From positions 2,790,001 to 2,854,000 of the forward strand of contig NZ_CP035119.1 of NCBI RefSeq assembly GCF_004087835.1: a stretch of DNA of 64,000 nt, in the 5' to 3' direction. The position numbers and the translations under genes are program-made. Shown one piece after another: positions 17,823 to 25,793 of this stretch. Positions within the stretch are counted from its first letter, which is position 1; the number at the start of each line of letters is the position of its first letter. Origin of the DNA: Halorussus pelagicus. Lineage in GTDB: Archaea; Halobacteriota; Halobacteria; Halobacteriales; Haladaptataceae. A model generated the notes under the pieces. It did not search any database. It had not been told where the DNA came from and was given only the letters and a program-made list of their open reading frames with translations.

Positions 17823-18429
17823 GATTCAAAGTACTGTTGGTACAAAAAAGTTATTTAGAAAACATTAGCATAGAACAACGTCCAAATAATGCAGCATTAT
17901 TTAATATAGAAGAAAATAGATAGGTCTATTATAGCTCGCTAGATAGTCGACCTCTTCTCACGATGTCGATAGCTGCGAATACGAACCACCTATCGACGCT
18001 GGTGAGCGAATAACTATTCGACTAACTGAGAACAGAAGCCTGTCCAATTCAGTCGGGACTACCCTGAGGAACTTATTTTCCGGAGTTACTCGTGTGAGAT
18101 GATAATTAAAGAGTGCGCAAACGCCTATTTCTCTAAGTCTTTGCGGCAATCTCAGGGCACAGACTAACACGATGTGGCGACCCTCGTCACACGCTTTCGA
18201 CAGCGCATATCTCGGACCCGCTGGCTGCGGCAGTTGCCGAAACAGTTTGCTGTTGTAAGCCAAGTCGCAATCCCATTAGGAAATTTTTATAAAACACGTA
18301 ATTGTGTTTAATCATAATTATATTTAATGGATATGGGTGAGGATTTGAAAAGACAACATCTCGAGTTAGACCCTGCGTTCTGCCGCGGCCACCGCATCGC
18401 TTTTCGTCGTCGCCACCCTCGCCCCGAAC
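17823..18429. other. AT-rich intergenic region with an unrecognised degraded ORF
   Basis: This 600-base gap is far richer in AT than its surroundings. A 101-codon minus-strand frame at 17958-18263 (beginning MAYNSKLFRQLPQ) has mixed codon bias and no match I recognise; it could be a decayed gene, possibly a mobile-element remnant. A TATA-like taaataac at 17850-17860 on the minus strand probably drives the Tat gene. I see no terminal repeats. Confidence 0.4.
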
Positions 18430-18987
18430 ATGTCACTTGCCGAGGAGACCCGCGCGGCGGTCCGGCGTCGTCCCTTCCTGCTCGCGGCGCTCCGGGCGGG
18501 CGTCGTCAACTACACCGCAGCGGCCCGCTCGCTGGCCGCGGACATCGACGGGGACGCCGATACCGACTCGATAGCCACCGCACTCCGTCGGTTCGCAGAG
18601 TCGTTGCCCGACCGCGAGACCGACTCCCGACGCGTGCGCGTCTCGATGCGGAGCGGATTGGGCGAAGTCCCCCCGAAGTCCCCGCGTGAAATCGACTCGG
18701 AGTCCGCGGGCGAGGCGGCATCCGCAGACGCGGACGCCGACGCCCTGCTCGCAGTCGGTGGAACCCACCTCGCGCCCGGCGAGGGGTCTCTCACGGCTGT
18801 TCTCGCGGAGGGCGAGGTTGACGCGACAGCGCTGGCACACGTCCTCGGGCGCTTGGACGCGGCCGACATTCCGGTCCGGGCGACGGGCGTCGCGGGCGAG
18901 ACCCTGCTCGTCGCCGTCGAGCGCCGCGACGGTCCGGACGCGCTCCGAATCGCGGAGGACGCCCTCGATACGGTTCCGAGTCGATGA
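18430..18987 (+). CDS. haloarchaeal protein, DUF7523-like
   Basis: This 185-residue protein begins MSLAEETRAAVRRRPFLLAALRAGVVNYTAAARSL, a helical N-terminus like a small HTH. A variable linker follows, then a C-terminal alpha/beta domain (AEGEVDATALAHVLGRLD ... TLLVAVERRDGPDAL) that resembles an ACT-like fold. The function is unknown. GC-rich codons return here after the AT-rich island, marking its right border. It is 117 bases upstream of cysS. Confidence 0.75.
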   Translation: MSLAEETRAAVRRRPFLLAALRAGVVNYTAAARSLAADIDGDADTDSIATALRRFAESLPDRETDSRRVRVSMRSGLGEVPPKSPREIDSESAGEAASADADADALLAVGGTHLAPGEGSLTAVLAEGEVDATALAHVLGRLDAADIPVRATGVAGETLLVAVERRDGPDALRIAEDALDTVPSR

Positions 18988-19104
18988 GGTGCGACTGCGA
19001 GTCGCTGAGTCGCAGTGTCGAGTCCGCGAACCATCGCCCCGCGTAATCGGCGCGTAGTGCGCCTATCGACGCTTTAAAACGGTCGCTCTGGCTACTAGTC
19101 GGCA

Positions 19105-20553
19105 ATGACGCTCCATCTGACGAACACCCTCTCCGGTGAGCGGGAACCGTTCGAACCGCAGGACCCCGAGTCGGTGCTGCTCTACTACTGCGGGCTGACG
19201 GTCTCCGATTTTGCCCACCTCGGGCACGCCCGGTCGTGGGTCCACGTTGACGTGATGCATCGCTGGCTCGAACAGCTCGGCTACGACGTGCGACACGTCG
19301 AGAACTTCACGGACGTGAACGAGAAAATCGTCGCGCGCGTCGGCGAGGACGACCTCGGCGAGAGCGAAGACGAGGTCGCTCGACACTTCATCTCGGAGGT
19401 GCTGACCGACATGCGCTCGCTCAACCTCCTGCGCGCGGAGGTCTACCCCCGAGTGAGCGAACACGTCCCCGAAATCATCGACCTCGTGGAGACCCTGATA
19501 GAGCGGGGCTACGCCTACGAGTCGAACGGGTCGGTCTACTTCGACGTGACCGAGTTCGAAGAGTACGGCAAACTGTCGAACCAGAACGTCGAGGAGATGG
19601 AGGCGCAAGGCGAGGACGACGAACTCGAAGAGAAGCGCCATCCCGCGGACTTCGCGCTCTGGAAGGCAGGGGAGTCCCATCCCGACGATGCCGACCCCGG
19701 CGGCCAGACGTGGGACTCGCCGTGGGGCGAGGGCCGACCAGGCTGGCACATCGAATGCTCGGCGATGAGCATGACCCACCTCGACGACACCATCGACGTT
19801 CACGTCGGCGGGCAGGACCTCGTCTTCCCGCACCACGAGAACGAAATCGCCCAGAGCGAGGCCGCAACCGGCCAGCAGTTCGCCAACTACTGGATGCACG
19901 TCCGCCTGCTGGAGACCGGCGGCGAGAAGATGTCTTCGAGCCTCCAGAACTACTTCACGGTCCGGAATGCCGTCTCGGAGTTCGGCGGCGACGCCGTCCG
20001 GATGTTCCTGCTCTCGACGGCGTACAACAACCGCCAGACCTACAGCGAGGAGACGCTGAACGAGGCCGTCGAGCGCTGGGAGCGACTGGAACGGGGATAC
20101 GACCGCGCCGTGACGGCCGTCGATAGCTCCGACGCCCGGACGAAGGTCGAAGACGACGCGCTCCGCGAGGCGGTGGCCCAGACCCGCGAGGAGTTCGCGG
20201 CCGCGATGAACGACGACTTCAACACCCGCGAGGCAATCACGGCTCTGCTGGAACTGGTCAGTGCGGTCAACAAGCACGTCGATTCGCGCGCGGAGTACGA
20301 CTACCGGGCGCTCTGCGACGCCGTCGAGACCTTCGAGGAACTGGGCGAGGGCGTCTTCGGGTTCGCCTTGGCGGGCGACGGCGAGGGGAACGTCGAACTG
20401 CTGGACGAACTGGTCGAACTCGTCCTCGACGTGCGCGAACAGGAGCGCGAGGCGGGCAACTACGAGCGCGCCGACGACCTGCGCGACGACCTTGAAGCCC
20501 TCGGCGTCGAAGTCCAGGACACCGACTCGGGCGCGGAGTTCCGACTGGAGTAG
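19105..20553 (+). CDS. cysS: cysteinyl-tRNA synthetase
   Basis: This 482-residue class I synthetase charges tRNA-Cys. The zinc/HIGH region reads YYCGLTVSDFAHLGHARSW and the KMSKS loop appears as EKMSSSLQNY. IECSAMSMTHL and the later HHENE motif provide zinc ligands. The C-terminal anticodon-binding helices end near residue 480, a normal length. A TATA-like ctttaaaac (about 19073) lies about 30 bases before the ATG, consistent with a leaderless transcript. Confidence 0.96.
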   Translation: MTLHLTNTLSGEREPFEPQDPESVLLYYCGLTVSDFAHLGHARSWVHVDVMHRWLEQLGYDVRHVENFTDVNEKIVARVGEDDLGESEDEVARHFISEVLTDMRSLNLLRAEVYPRVSEHVPEIIDLVETLIERGYAYESNGSVYFDVTEFEEYGKLSNQNVEEMEAQGEDDELEEKRHPADFALWKAGESHPDDADPGGQTWDSPWGEGRPGWHIECSAMSMTHLDDTIDVHVGGQDLVFPHHENEIAQSEAATGQQFANYWMHVRLLETGGEKMSSSLQNYFTVRNAVSEFGGDAVRMFLLSTAYNNRQTYSEETLNEAVERWERLERGYDRAVTAVDSSDARTKVEDDALREAVAQTREEFAAAMNDDFNTREAITALLELVSAVNKHVDSRAEYDYRALCDAVETFEELGEGVFGFALAGDGEGNVELLDELVELVLDVREQEREAGNYERADDLRDDLEALGVEVQDTDSGAEFRLE

Positions 20554-20595
20554 AAGCGTCCACAGTTTTCGCCGACGTAATCGTATTAACCGGAC

Positions 20596-21063
20596 TTACA
20601 CAGATAGAAATCGCTTGATGCGATTAATCAGCGAGTCCCGTTCTTCTTCGGGTTCATCGGATAGATTGCAGTCATGGTCACAGTCTGGACAAGTTGATTG
20701 TCCGCAGGAATCACAGGTTTGTACTGTGGCCGTATTTGAACCACACGTCGGGCATGAAAGCGCTTTCAATTCCGCTTTATCCTCTTGGTGATTGTTCTTG
20801 GTGTTCGGAGTGGTATCCGGAACCCGACGGTCCATTGTTGTCGTTTCTTTCTCCCGAACTCGCTCAACCCGAGTGCGATGTGTGCTTCGTCTATCTGAAG
20901 TATCAGGTCCATTTCCGCTAAGACTACTTCCACTACTAGTACGGTGAAACCGAGTACAATCATGATTCTCCGGTAGACGGTGGTCTCCGCAGAAGGAACT
21001 CTCACAATAGTTGCAGGGAAACGCGTGTTCTGTAACTGTACCACAGTAGTCACACTCGGCCAT
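20596..21063 (-). CDS. AN1-type zinc finger protein
   Basis: This 155-residue protein has an N-terminal AN1 zinc finger (CDYCGTVTEHAFPCNYCESSFC, with the His pair in HRLPENHDC) and a second C-terminal Cys cluster (CPTCGSN ... CDSCGQSTCPDCDHDC). Between them is a polar disordered linker. Archaeal AN1 proteins are small putative protein- or nucleic-acid-binding factors of unknown role. Codons are more AT-rich than those of cysS. It converges on cysS. Confidence 0.85.
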   Translation of the reverse strand: MAECDYCGTVTEHAFPCNYCESSFCGDHRLPENHDCTRFHRTSSGSSLSGNGPDTSDRRSTHRTRVERVREKETTTMDRRVPDTTPNTKNNHQEDKAELKALSCPTCGSNTATVQTCDSCGQSTCPDCDHDCNLSDEPEEERDSLINRIKRFLSV

Positions 21064-21177
21064 TATTAGGCTGTATTAATATTTGAGTTATTTAACGTTA
21101 TCTTCCCGGTGCTATTGGCATTCCAGTCATCAAAGCCACGAGGTTCATAACCCCCGACTGTCTACCCCGCGAGTAGC

Positions 21178-21816
21178 ATGACACGACGCGCAGTTGCCAG
21201 CGTCTCGCTCGCGGTCCTCCTCGTCCTCGGCGGATGCACCGGGTTCCTCTCGGGACCGGTGTCGTTCGCCGCCTCGCAGGCGACGGTGAGCGACGACGCC
21301 CTCGAAGAGACGGGGTATCAGCACAACAGCACGAAAGCGATGAACGTCTCGCGGACGTTCGAGGGCGCCGGACAGAGCAAGGAGGTCAAAGTGACCAACT
21401 GGATTTCCGAGTACCACCAGCGAGTCGGCCTGCCGGGCGTCGGCGACCAGAAAGTCGCCGTCTTTGCCACGTTCGCCAGCCCGAAAGTCGAGATTCTCGG
21501 CAAGTCGTTCAACCCTCTGGAGAAGTACGACGACCGCCAACTCGCCCAGCAGTTCACCTCGCAACTCGACAGCGTGCGCGGTATCGAGCAGGTCGATAGC
21601 CAGAACCGCACGATGCTCGGGAAGACGACGCGCGTCTCGAAGTTCAAGGGCAGCGTCACCACGGCGATGGGCATCGAGTTCGACGCCTACCTCCACGTCA
21701 CCAAGGTCGAACACGAGGGCGACTTCGTGGTCGCAATCGGCGTCTACCCCCAGAAGCTCCCCGGACAGGACCAGAAGGTGTACCGACTGATTCGCGGCGT
21801 CCAGCACGGCGAGTAG
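21178..21816 (+). CDS. lipoprotein, DUF6517-like
   Basis: This 212-residue protein has a signal peptide with lipobox VLLVLGGCTG, so the cysteine at about residue 20 is probably lipid-anchored and the protein sits outside the membrane. The mature part is a single alpha/beta domain (ESKVEILGKSF-like strands through FDAYLHVTKVEHEGDFVV). The family is haloarchaeal with no known function. The gene stands alone, convergent with nothing. Confidence 0.8.
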   Translation: MTRRAVASVSLAVLLVLGGCTGFLSGPVSFAASQATVSDDALEETGYQHNSTKAMNVSRTFEGAGQSKEVKVTNWISEYHQRVGLPGVGDQKVAVFATFASPKVEILGKSFNPLEKYDDRQLAQQFTSQLDSVRGIEQVDSQNRTMLGKTTRVSKFKGSVTTAMGIEFDAYLHVTKVEHEGDFVVAIGVYPQKLPGQDQKVYRLIRGVQHGE

Positions 21817-21875
21817 CGGACACGTCACCGACTCGTCCGACAACGCTTTTTTCGGTTGCGTGTGTCACGGACGGT

Positions 21876-22040
21876 ATGAATACCGCGCTGGCCGCCGGTC
21901 TCGCGCTCACGGTCGCCGGACTCGGCGGCTATCTGGTCGGGATTGCCGCGCCGTACCCCGGACGCGCGTTCTCCGTGACGGGCGTGATGGTCGGCGTCAC
22001 ACTGCTGGCTATCGGTTGGGGCGGAGGCGATTCGGCGTGA
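21876..22040 (+). CDS. 54-residue two-helix membrane protein
   Basis: ATG at 21876 opens a 54-codon frame (MNTALAAGLALTVAGLGGY ... IGWGGGDSA) with two hydrophobic stretches joined by a short loop (APYPGRAF). GC-rich third positions support coding. It precedes corA on the same strand. The function is unknown; its tail lies in a tandem repeat that may have eroded or extended its C-terminus. Confidence 0.65.
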   Translation: MNTALAAGLALTVAGLGGYLVGIAAPYPGRAFSVTGVMVGVTLLAIGWGGGDSA

Positions 22041-22098
22041 GAGGCCTTGACGGAGGCGATTCGGCGTGATGGACACCCGTGGCGGTGATGCGGCGTGA
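22022..22098 (+). repeat. tandem 29-bp-period repeat before corA
   Basis: A 19-base word, cggaggcgattcggcgtga, occurs exactly at 22022-22040 and 22051-22069. A weaker third copy (ggcggtgatgcggcgtga) is at 22081-22098. Each copy ends in TGA or GTGA; the first provides the stop of the 54-residue gene and the last overlaps the GTG start of corA. Confidence 0.8.
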
Positions 22099-23075
22099 CA
22101 GTCAAAGCGGTCGTCTACACGCCCGACGGAACGACGACCTACGACGACCTGCAGACCGCCCGCGAAGCGACCGGAACGACGTGGGTCCGGGCGTCGGACG
22201 CCTCGGCCGCGGAGATGGAGCGCGTCGCCGAGACGTTCGGCGTCCACTCGCTCGCCGTCGAGGACGTTCGCAACGGCGTCCGACCGAAGACCGAGGAGTT
22301 CGACGACCACGCGTTCGTCCTGCTGAAGACCGCGATTCTGCGCCGGGGCGAGACGACTTTCCGCGAGGAAATCGCCCTGCGGTCGGTCGGCTTTTTCGTC
22401 GGCGACGACTGGGTGGTCACCATGTCGCCGGAACCGGTCGGCGCGGTCGAGCGCGTCTGGGAACTGGTCGTCCGCGAGGAGGGTCGCATCCTCCGCAACG
22501 GCCCGGACTTCGCCACCTACCGGGTCGCCGACGCCATCGTGGACGGTTACTTCGACGTGCTGGACGAAATCGAAGACCAGATAGAGCAGGTCGAAGACGA
22601 CGTGATGACCGCGACGGACATCGAGACGCTCGAAACTATCAACAACGTCCGCCGGGAACTGCTCTCGTTCCGGAAACTGCTGTGGCCCTCGCGGGAGGCG
22701 ATGGGCGTCCTCGCGCGCGGCGACCCCGATCAGATTCGGGAGGAGACCGAGAAGTATTATCGGGACGTGTACGACCACCTCGTCCAACTCGTGGACCTGA
22801 CCGAGACCTACCGGGACTTGGCCAGCGGCGCGCGCGACATCTACCTTAACTCGCTGTCGCTCTCGACCAACGAGGTGATGAAGACTCTGACCGTCGTCGC
22901 TACCATCGTCCTCCCGCTGACGTTCGTCGTCGGCGTCTACGGGATGAACTTCTCGGGCGGGCCGTTCAACATGCCAGAACTCGGCTGGACGTACGGCTAT
23001 CCCGCCGTAATGGTCGGGATGCTCGCGGTGACGGTGATTCTGGTCGCGTACTTCCGGAAGTCGGGATACATGTAA
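22095..23075 (+). CDS. corA: CorA-type divalent cation transporter
   Basis: This 326-residue protein has a large acidic cytoplasmic N-terminal domain with long helices and two C-terminal membrane helices. The GMN selectivity motif is present as YGMNFSGGPFNMPEL near residue 285. It would carry Mg2+ (or Co2+/Ni2+) inward as a pentamer. It starts with GTG at 22095, inside the third unit of the tandem repeat. Probably co-transcribed with the 54-residue membrane protein. Confidence 0.93.
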   Translation: MTVKAVVYTPDGTTTYDDLQTAREATGTTWVRASDASAAEMERVAETFGVHSLAVEDVRNGVRPKTEEFDDHAFVLLKTAILRRGETTFREEIALRSVGFFVGDDWVVTMSPEPVGAVERVWELVVREEGRILRNGPDFATYRVADAIVDGYFDVLDEIEDQIEQVEDDVMTATDIETLETINNVRRELLSFRKLLWPSREAMGVLARGDPDQIREETEKYYRDVYDHLVQLVDLTETYRDLASGARDIYLNSLSLSTNEVMKTLTVVATIVLPLTFVVGVYGMNFSGGPFNMPELGWTYGYPAVMVGMLAVTVILVAYFRKSGYM

Positions 23076-23545
23076 CGATGGATTCGTGAGGAGAGTTGTC
23101 GAAAGCTCGGGGAGTCGGTGGCTGTCGAAATTCGTGGACTCGGTGACTGTTGGGGTCGGCGATTGGGTGGGTGTCGCCGCGTCGGCGATTCGGTGACTGT
23201 TGAGTCAGAGCTAGCTACTGCCGACGCCAATCAGGGCCGCACGGCACCGCGACTGCGGGCCTCACGCCTCCCCAACCGCCTGCGCTACTCGGCCTTCGGC
23301 CTGCGTTGCTCGTCCCTCGCGCGGTTGGCGCGTCGCCAACGGCGACGCGCCAGCACGCGCCGAAATAGAAACTCCACCTGCACGAGACACGTCTCAAAAG
23401 TCCGGAAATCCGCCGTCACGAATGTTTAAGTCCGAAGATGGGACCAACTCGGCCCGGACGTATCGTGCGGTCGCCCGGCAGTCGAGGACCGGGGACCGCC
23501 AGTCCGACTACCCCGAGAGGGCTGAGCCAGTGGCACCGAGAGCGT
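23076..23545. other. corA - EamA intergenic region
   Basis: No gene is supported. The first ~140 bases contain short repeats of cggtgactgt and ggcgattcggt type words. The middle (23227-23366) is the second copy of the dispersed repeat found upstream of menF. The rest is plain GC-rich sequence up to the minus-strand EamA stop. Confidence 0.55.
23227..23366 (-). repeat. dispersed non-coding repeat, copy B
   Basis: Read on the minus strand, this block follows the same word order as 7823-8000 (tcggcgcgtg, cgcgagggacgag, cggttggggagg, gtgccgtgcgg, tgattgg) with different internal lengths. Internal self-complementary stretches (for example ggcgcgtcgcc / ggcgacgcgcc) suggest hairpins. Confidence 0.7.
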
Positions 23546-24406
23546 TCAGTCCGTGCCGGTCTGGACGAGCAGGACGCCCCCGAGGACGAGCGCACCGCCG
23601 ACGACCGTCGCGGGCGTAATCGGCTCTCCCAACACCGCCGCGCCGAGCAACAGCGTTATCACCGGCTCCGCGGTGCTGACGATGCTGGCGTTGCTCGCGC
23701 CGATGCGCCGCAGACCCGCGAAGAACGTGAAGATGGGGAGCGCCGTGGCGACGACGGCGATGGCCGCGACCAGCGCCCACTCGTAGTCGGTCGCCGGAGT
23801 CGCGAGTCTCCCGGTGGCGGTTCCGACGACGAGGTAGGACGCCGCGGCCCCCGGCAGGACGTGCGCCGTCAGGACCTGCGGGTCCACCGTCGCCAGCGCC
23901 GACCGACTCGCGGTGATGTAGCCCGCGTACACCACCGCGGCCGCGAGGACGACGGCGATTCCTCGCGGGTCCGCCCCGGCCGGGTCCGCGCCGGTCACGA
24001 GCGCGACGCCCGCGAGCGCGGTCCCGAGCGAGGCGACCGTCCGGCGCGTCACCGGTTCGTCGAGTCTCACCGCCGCCGCGCCGACGACGAAGACCGGGTA
24101 GGTGTAGAGAACGATGCCGACCAGTCCGGCGGTCATGAACTCCAAGCCCCAGAAGAACAGGCCGCTCATGGCCGCGTAGCCGACCGCGCCGAGCGCGACG
24201 CCCACCGCCAGCGCCCGACCTTCGAGCAGGTGCAGTCGGCCGCGAGCGCCCAGCACGAGCCACACGACCAGTGTGGCGAGCAGGAACCGAAACGCCAGCA
24301 CCGTGGGAATCGACAGCCCCGCGTCCGCCGCCAGTTCGCCGAGGACGCCCAGCGTTCCGAACCCGGCGGCCGATACCAACACCAGCGCGGTTCCCGCTCG
24401 GTCCAT
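23546..24406 (-). CDS. EamA-family (DMT) transporter
   Basis: This 286-residue membrane protein contains ten hydrophobic helices arranged as two EamA repeats, the usual drug/metabolite transporter length. The ATG at 24406 (MDRAGTALVLVSAAGFG) is chosen because helix 1 follows directly; a longer reading runs into the divergent promoter. It is divergent from another EamA gene 67 bases away, so the two share a short promoter region. The substrate is unknown. Confidence 0.88.
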   Translation of the reverse strand: MDRAGTALVLVSAAGFGTLGVLGELAADAGLSIPTVLAFRFLLATLVVWLVLGARGRLHLLEGRALAVGVALGAVGYAAMSGLFFWGLEFMTAGLVGIVLYTYPVFVVGAAAVRLDEPVTRRTVASLGTALAGVALVTGADPAGADPRGIAVVLAAAVVYAGYITASRSALATVDPQVLTAHVLPGAAASYLVVGTATGRLATPATDYEWALVAAIAVVATALPIFTFFAGLRRIGASNASIVSTAEPVITLLLGAAVLGEPITPATVVGGALVLGGVLLVQTGTD

Positions 24407-24473
24407 GCCCGGCGTTGGGAGAGACCTTACAAAATCGGTTCGATTAAACGACCGCCGTTCGACTTCGGGGACG

Positions 24474-25409
24474 ATGACGGGACTGGCGTCGCTCGAAGAA
24501 CGAACCCCGCCGATGGCCGCTCTCGCGGTCTCCGTCGTGGCGGTCAGCACCAGCGCCATTCTCGTTCGGTTCAGCGACGCCCCGAGCATTGTCAAGGCGC
24601 TCTACCGAGTGGTGTTCACCACGTTCCTGCTCGCACCGTTCGCCGTGACGCACTACCGCGAGGACCTCCGGGCGCTGTCCGGTCGGGACGCGCTCGTTGC
24701 CGTCGTCACGGGCGTCGCGCTCGCGGCCCACTTCGCAACGTGGTTCGAGAGTCTGGAGTGGACCACGGTCGCCGCCAGCGTCACGCTCGTCCAGTCCCAA
24801 CCGCTGTTCGTCGCCGTCGGTGCGGCGGTCCTGCTTGATGAGGCGCTCAACCGCCGGATGGTCGGCGGCATCCTCCTCGCAGTCGCGGGCGTCGCGTTCA
24901 TGTCGCTGGGCGGCCTGCTTTCGGGGGCCGCGCTCGCCGGGGCGCGCCCGCTCTACGGCGACGGTCTCGCGCTCGTCGGCGCGGTCATGGCCGCGGGCTA
25001 CGTGCTGGCCGGGCGCTCGCTCCGCCAACGCGTCGCGCTCGTGCCCTACGTCACGGTCGTCTACTCGGTCTGCGCGGTCGTCCTGCTTGCCGTCGCGGTG
25101 GTCGAGGTAGACGCCGGAGGCGCGGCCGCGACTGCGGCGGCGCTGACCGACTATCCGCCCGAGGAGTGGCTTCTTTTCGTCGGCATGGCCGTCGGGCCGG
25201 GAATCTTCGGCCACACGGTTATCAACTGGGCGCTGAAGTACGTCGAGTCGAGCGTCGTCAGCGTCACGCTGTTGGGCGAACCGGTCGGATCGACGCTCCT
25301 CGCGCTCGCGCTACTCGGCGAGGTCCCGGATGCCTTCACCGTGGCGGGCGGTGCGGTCGTCCTCGCGGGCATCTACGTCACCGCGACCGGGCGACCGAGC
25401 GGCGCGTAG
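24474..25409 (+). CDS. EamA-family (DMT) transporter
   Basis: This 311-residue protein has ten predicted helices in two EamA halves (SAILVRFSDAPSIVKALYR near the N-terminus; the second half begins about residue 160). It belongs to the drug/metabolite transporter superfamily and probably exports small organic molecules; the substrate is unknown. It is divergent from the EamA gene at 23546; sequence differences are large, so it is not a recent duplicate. Confidence 0.88.
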   Translation: MTGLASLEERTPPMAALAVSVVAVSTSAILVRFSDAPSIVKALYRVVFTTFLLAPFAVTHYREDLRALSGRDALVAVVTGVALAAHFATWFESLEWTTVAASVTLVQSQPLFVAVGAAVLLDEALNRRMVGGILLAVAGVAFMSLGGLLSGAALAGARPLYGDGLALVGAVMAAGYVLAGRSLRQRVALVPYVTVVYSVCAVVLLAVAVVEVDAGGAAATAAALTDYPPEEWLLFVGMAVGPGIFGHTVINWALKYVESSVVSVTLLGEPVGSTLLALALLGEVPDAFTVAGGAVVLAGIYVTATGRPSGA

Positions 25410-25793
25410 ACGGCGCACACCAAGAGCGCCGCCGTCGGGCGCTGTGCGTAGGAATTTAACCGCTCCCAACCGAGTGTTTGAGCCGAGTAGACGCCGCTTT
25501 CTCGATTTTCAGGCGCTCTCTATAGCCCCTACAGCCGAACGATAACAAAGGGCCACCGTGGCGGAAGCTTCGGGGTAACGATGCGCTGACGAACGGACTC
25601 CCGGTTACGATGGTCAGAACGCACGGAAAACCCGAATTAACTCCCGAAAACCAAAACGAATGTTCGACTCGAACCCCCGCCACGAACACCACGGAAAACC
25701 GCCGACGCGGCGGTATTGCCGCACTAGCACCGACAGGCCAACCGAAGCACCGCGGAGCGCAGACCGCGGGACGCCGAACGGCGGTGACTCGCT
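25410..25793. other. intergenic region before the PKD surface protein gene
   Basis: About 380 bases without a gene I can support. It holds a possible minus-10-like/TATA region (ctctatagcc, about 25516) and Asn/Thr-poor GC-rich sequence. One open frame from 25610 runs into the next gene in the wrong frame and lacks protein-like composition. It may be a long 5' leader. Confidence 0.4.

Noticed and set aside
17958-18263. A gene on the minus strand (101 codons)
   Set aside because: Mixed codon bias, no recognised motif and no convincing start signal. Kept only as a possible decayed ORF within the AT-rich region.
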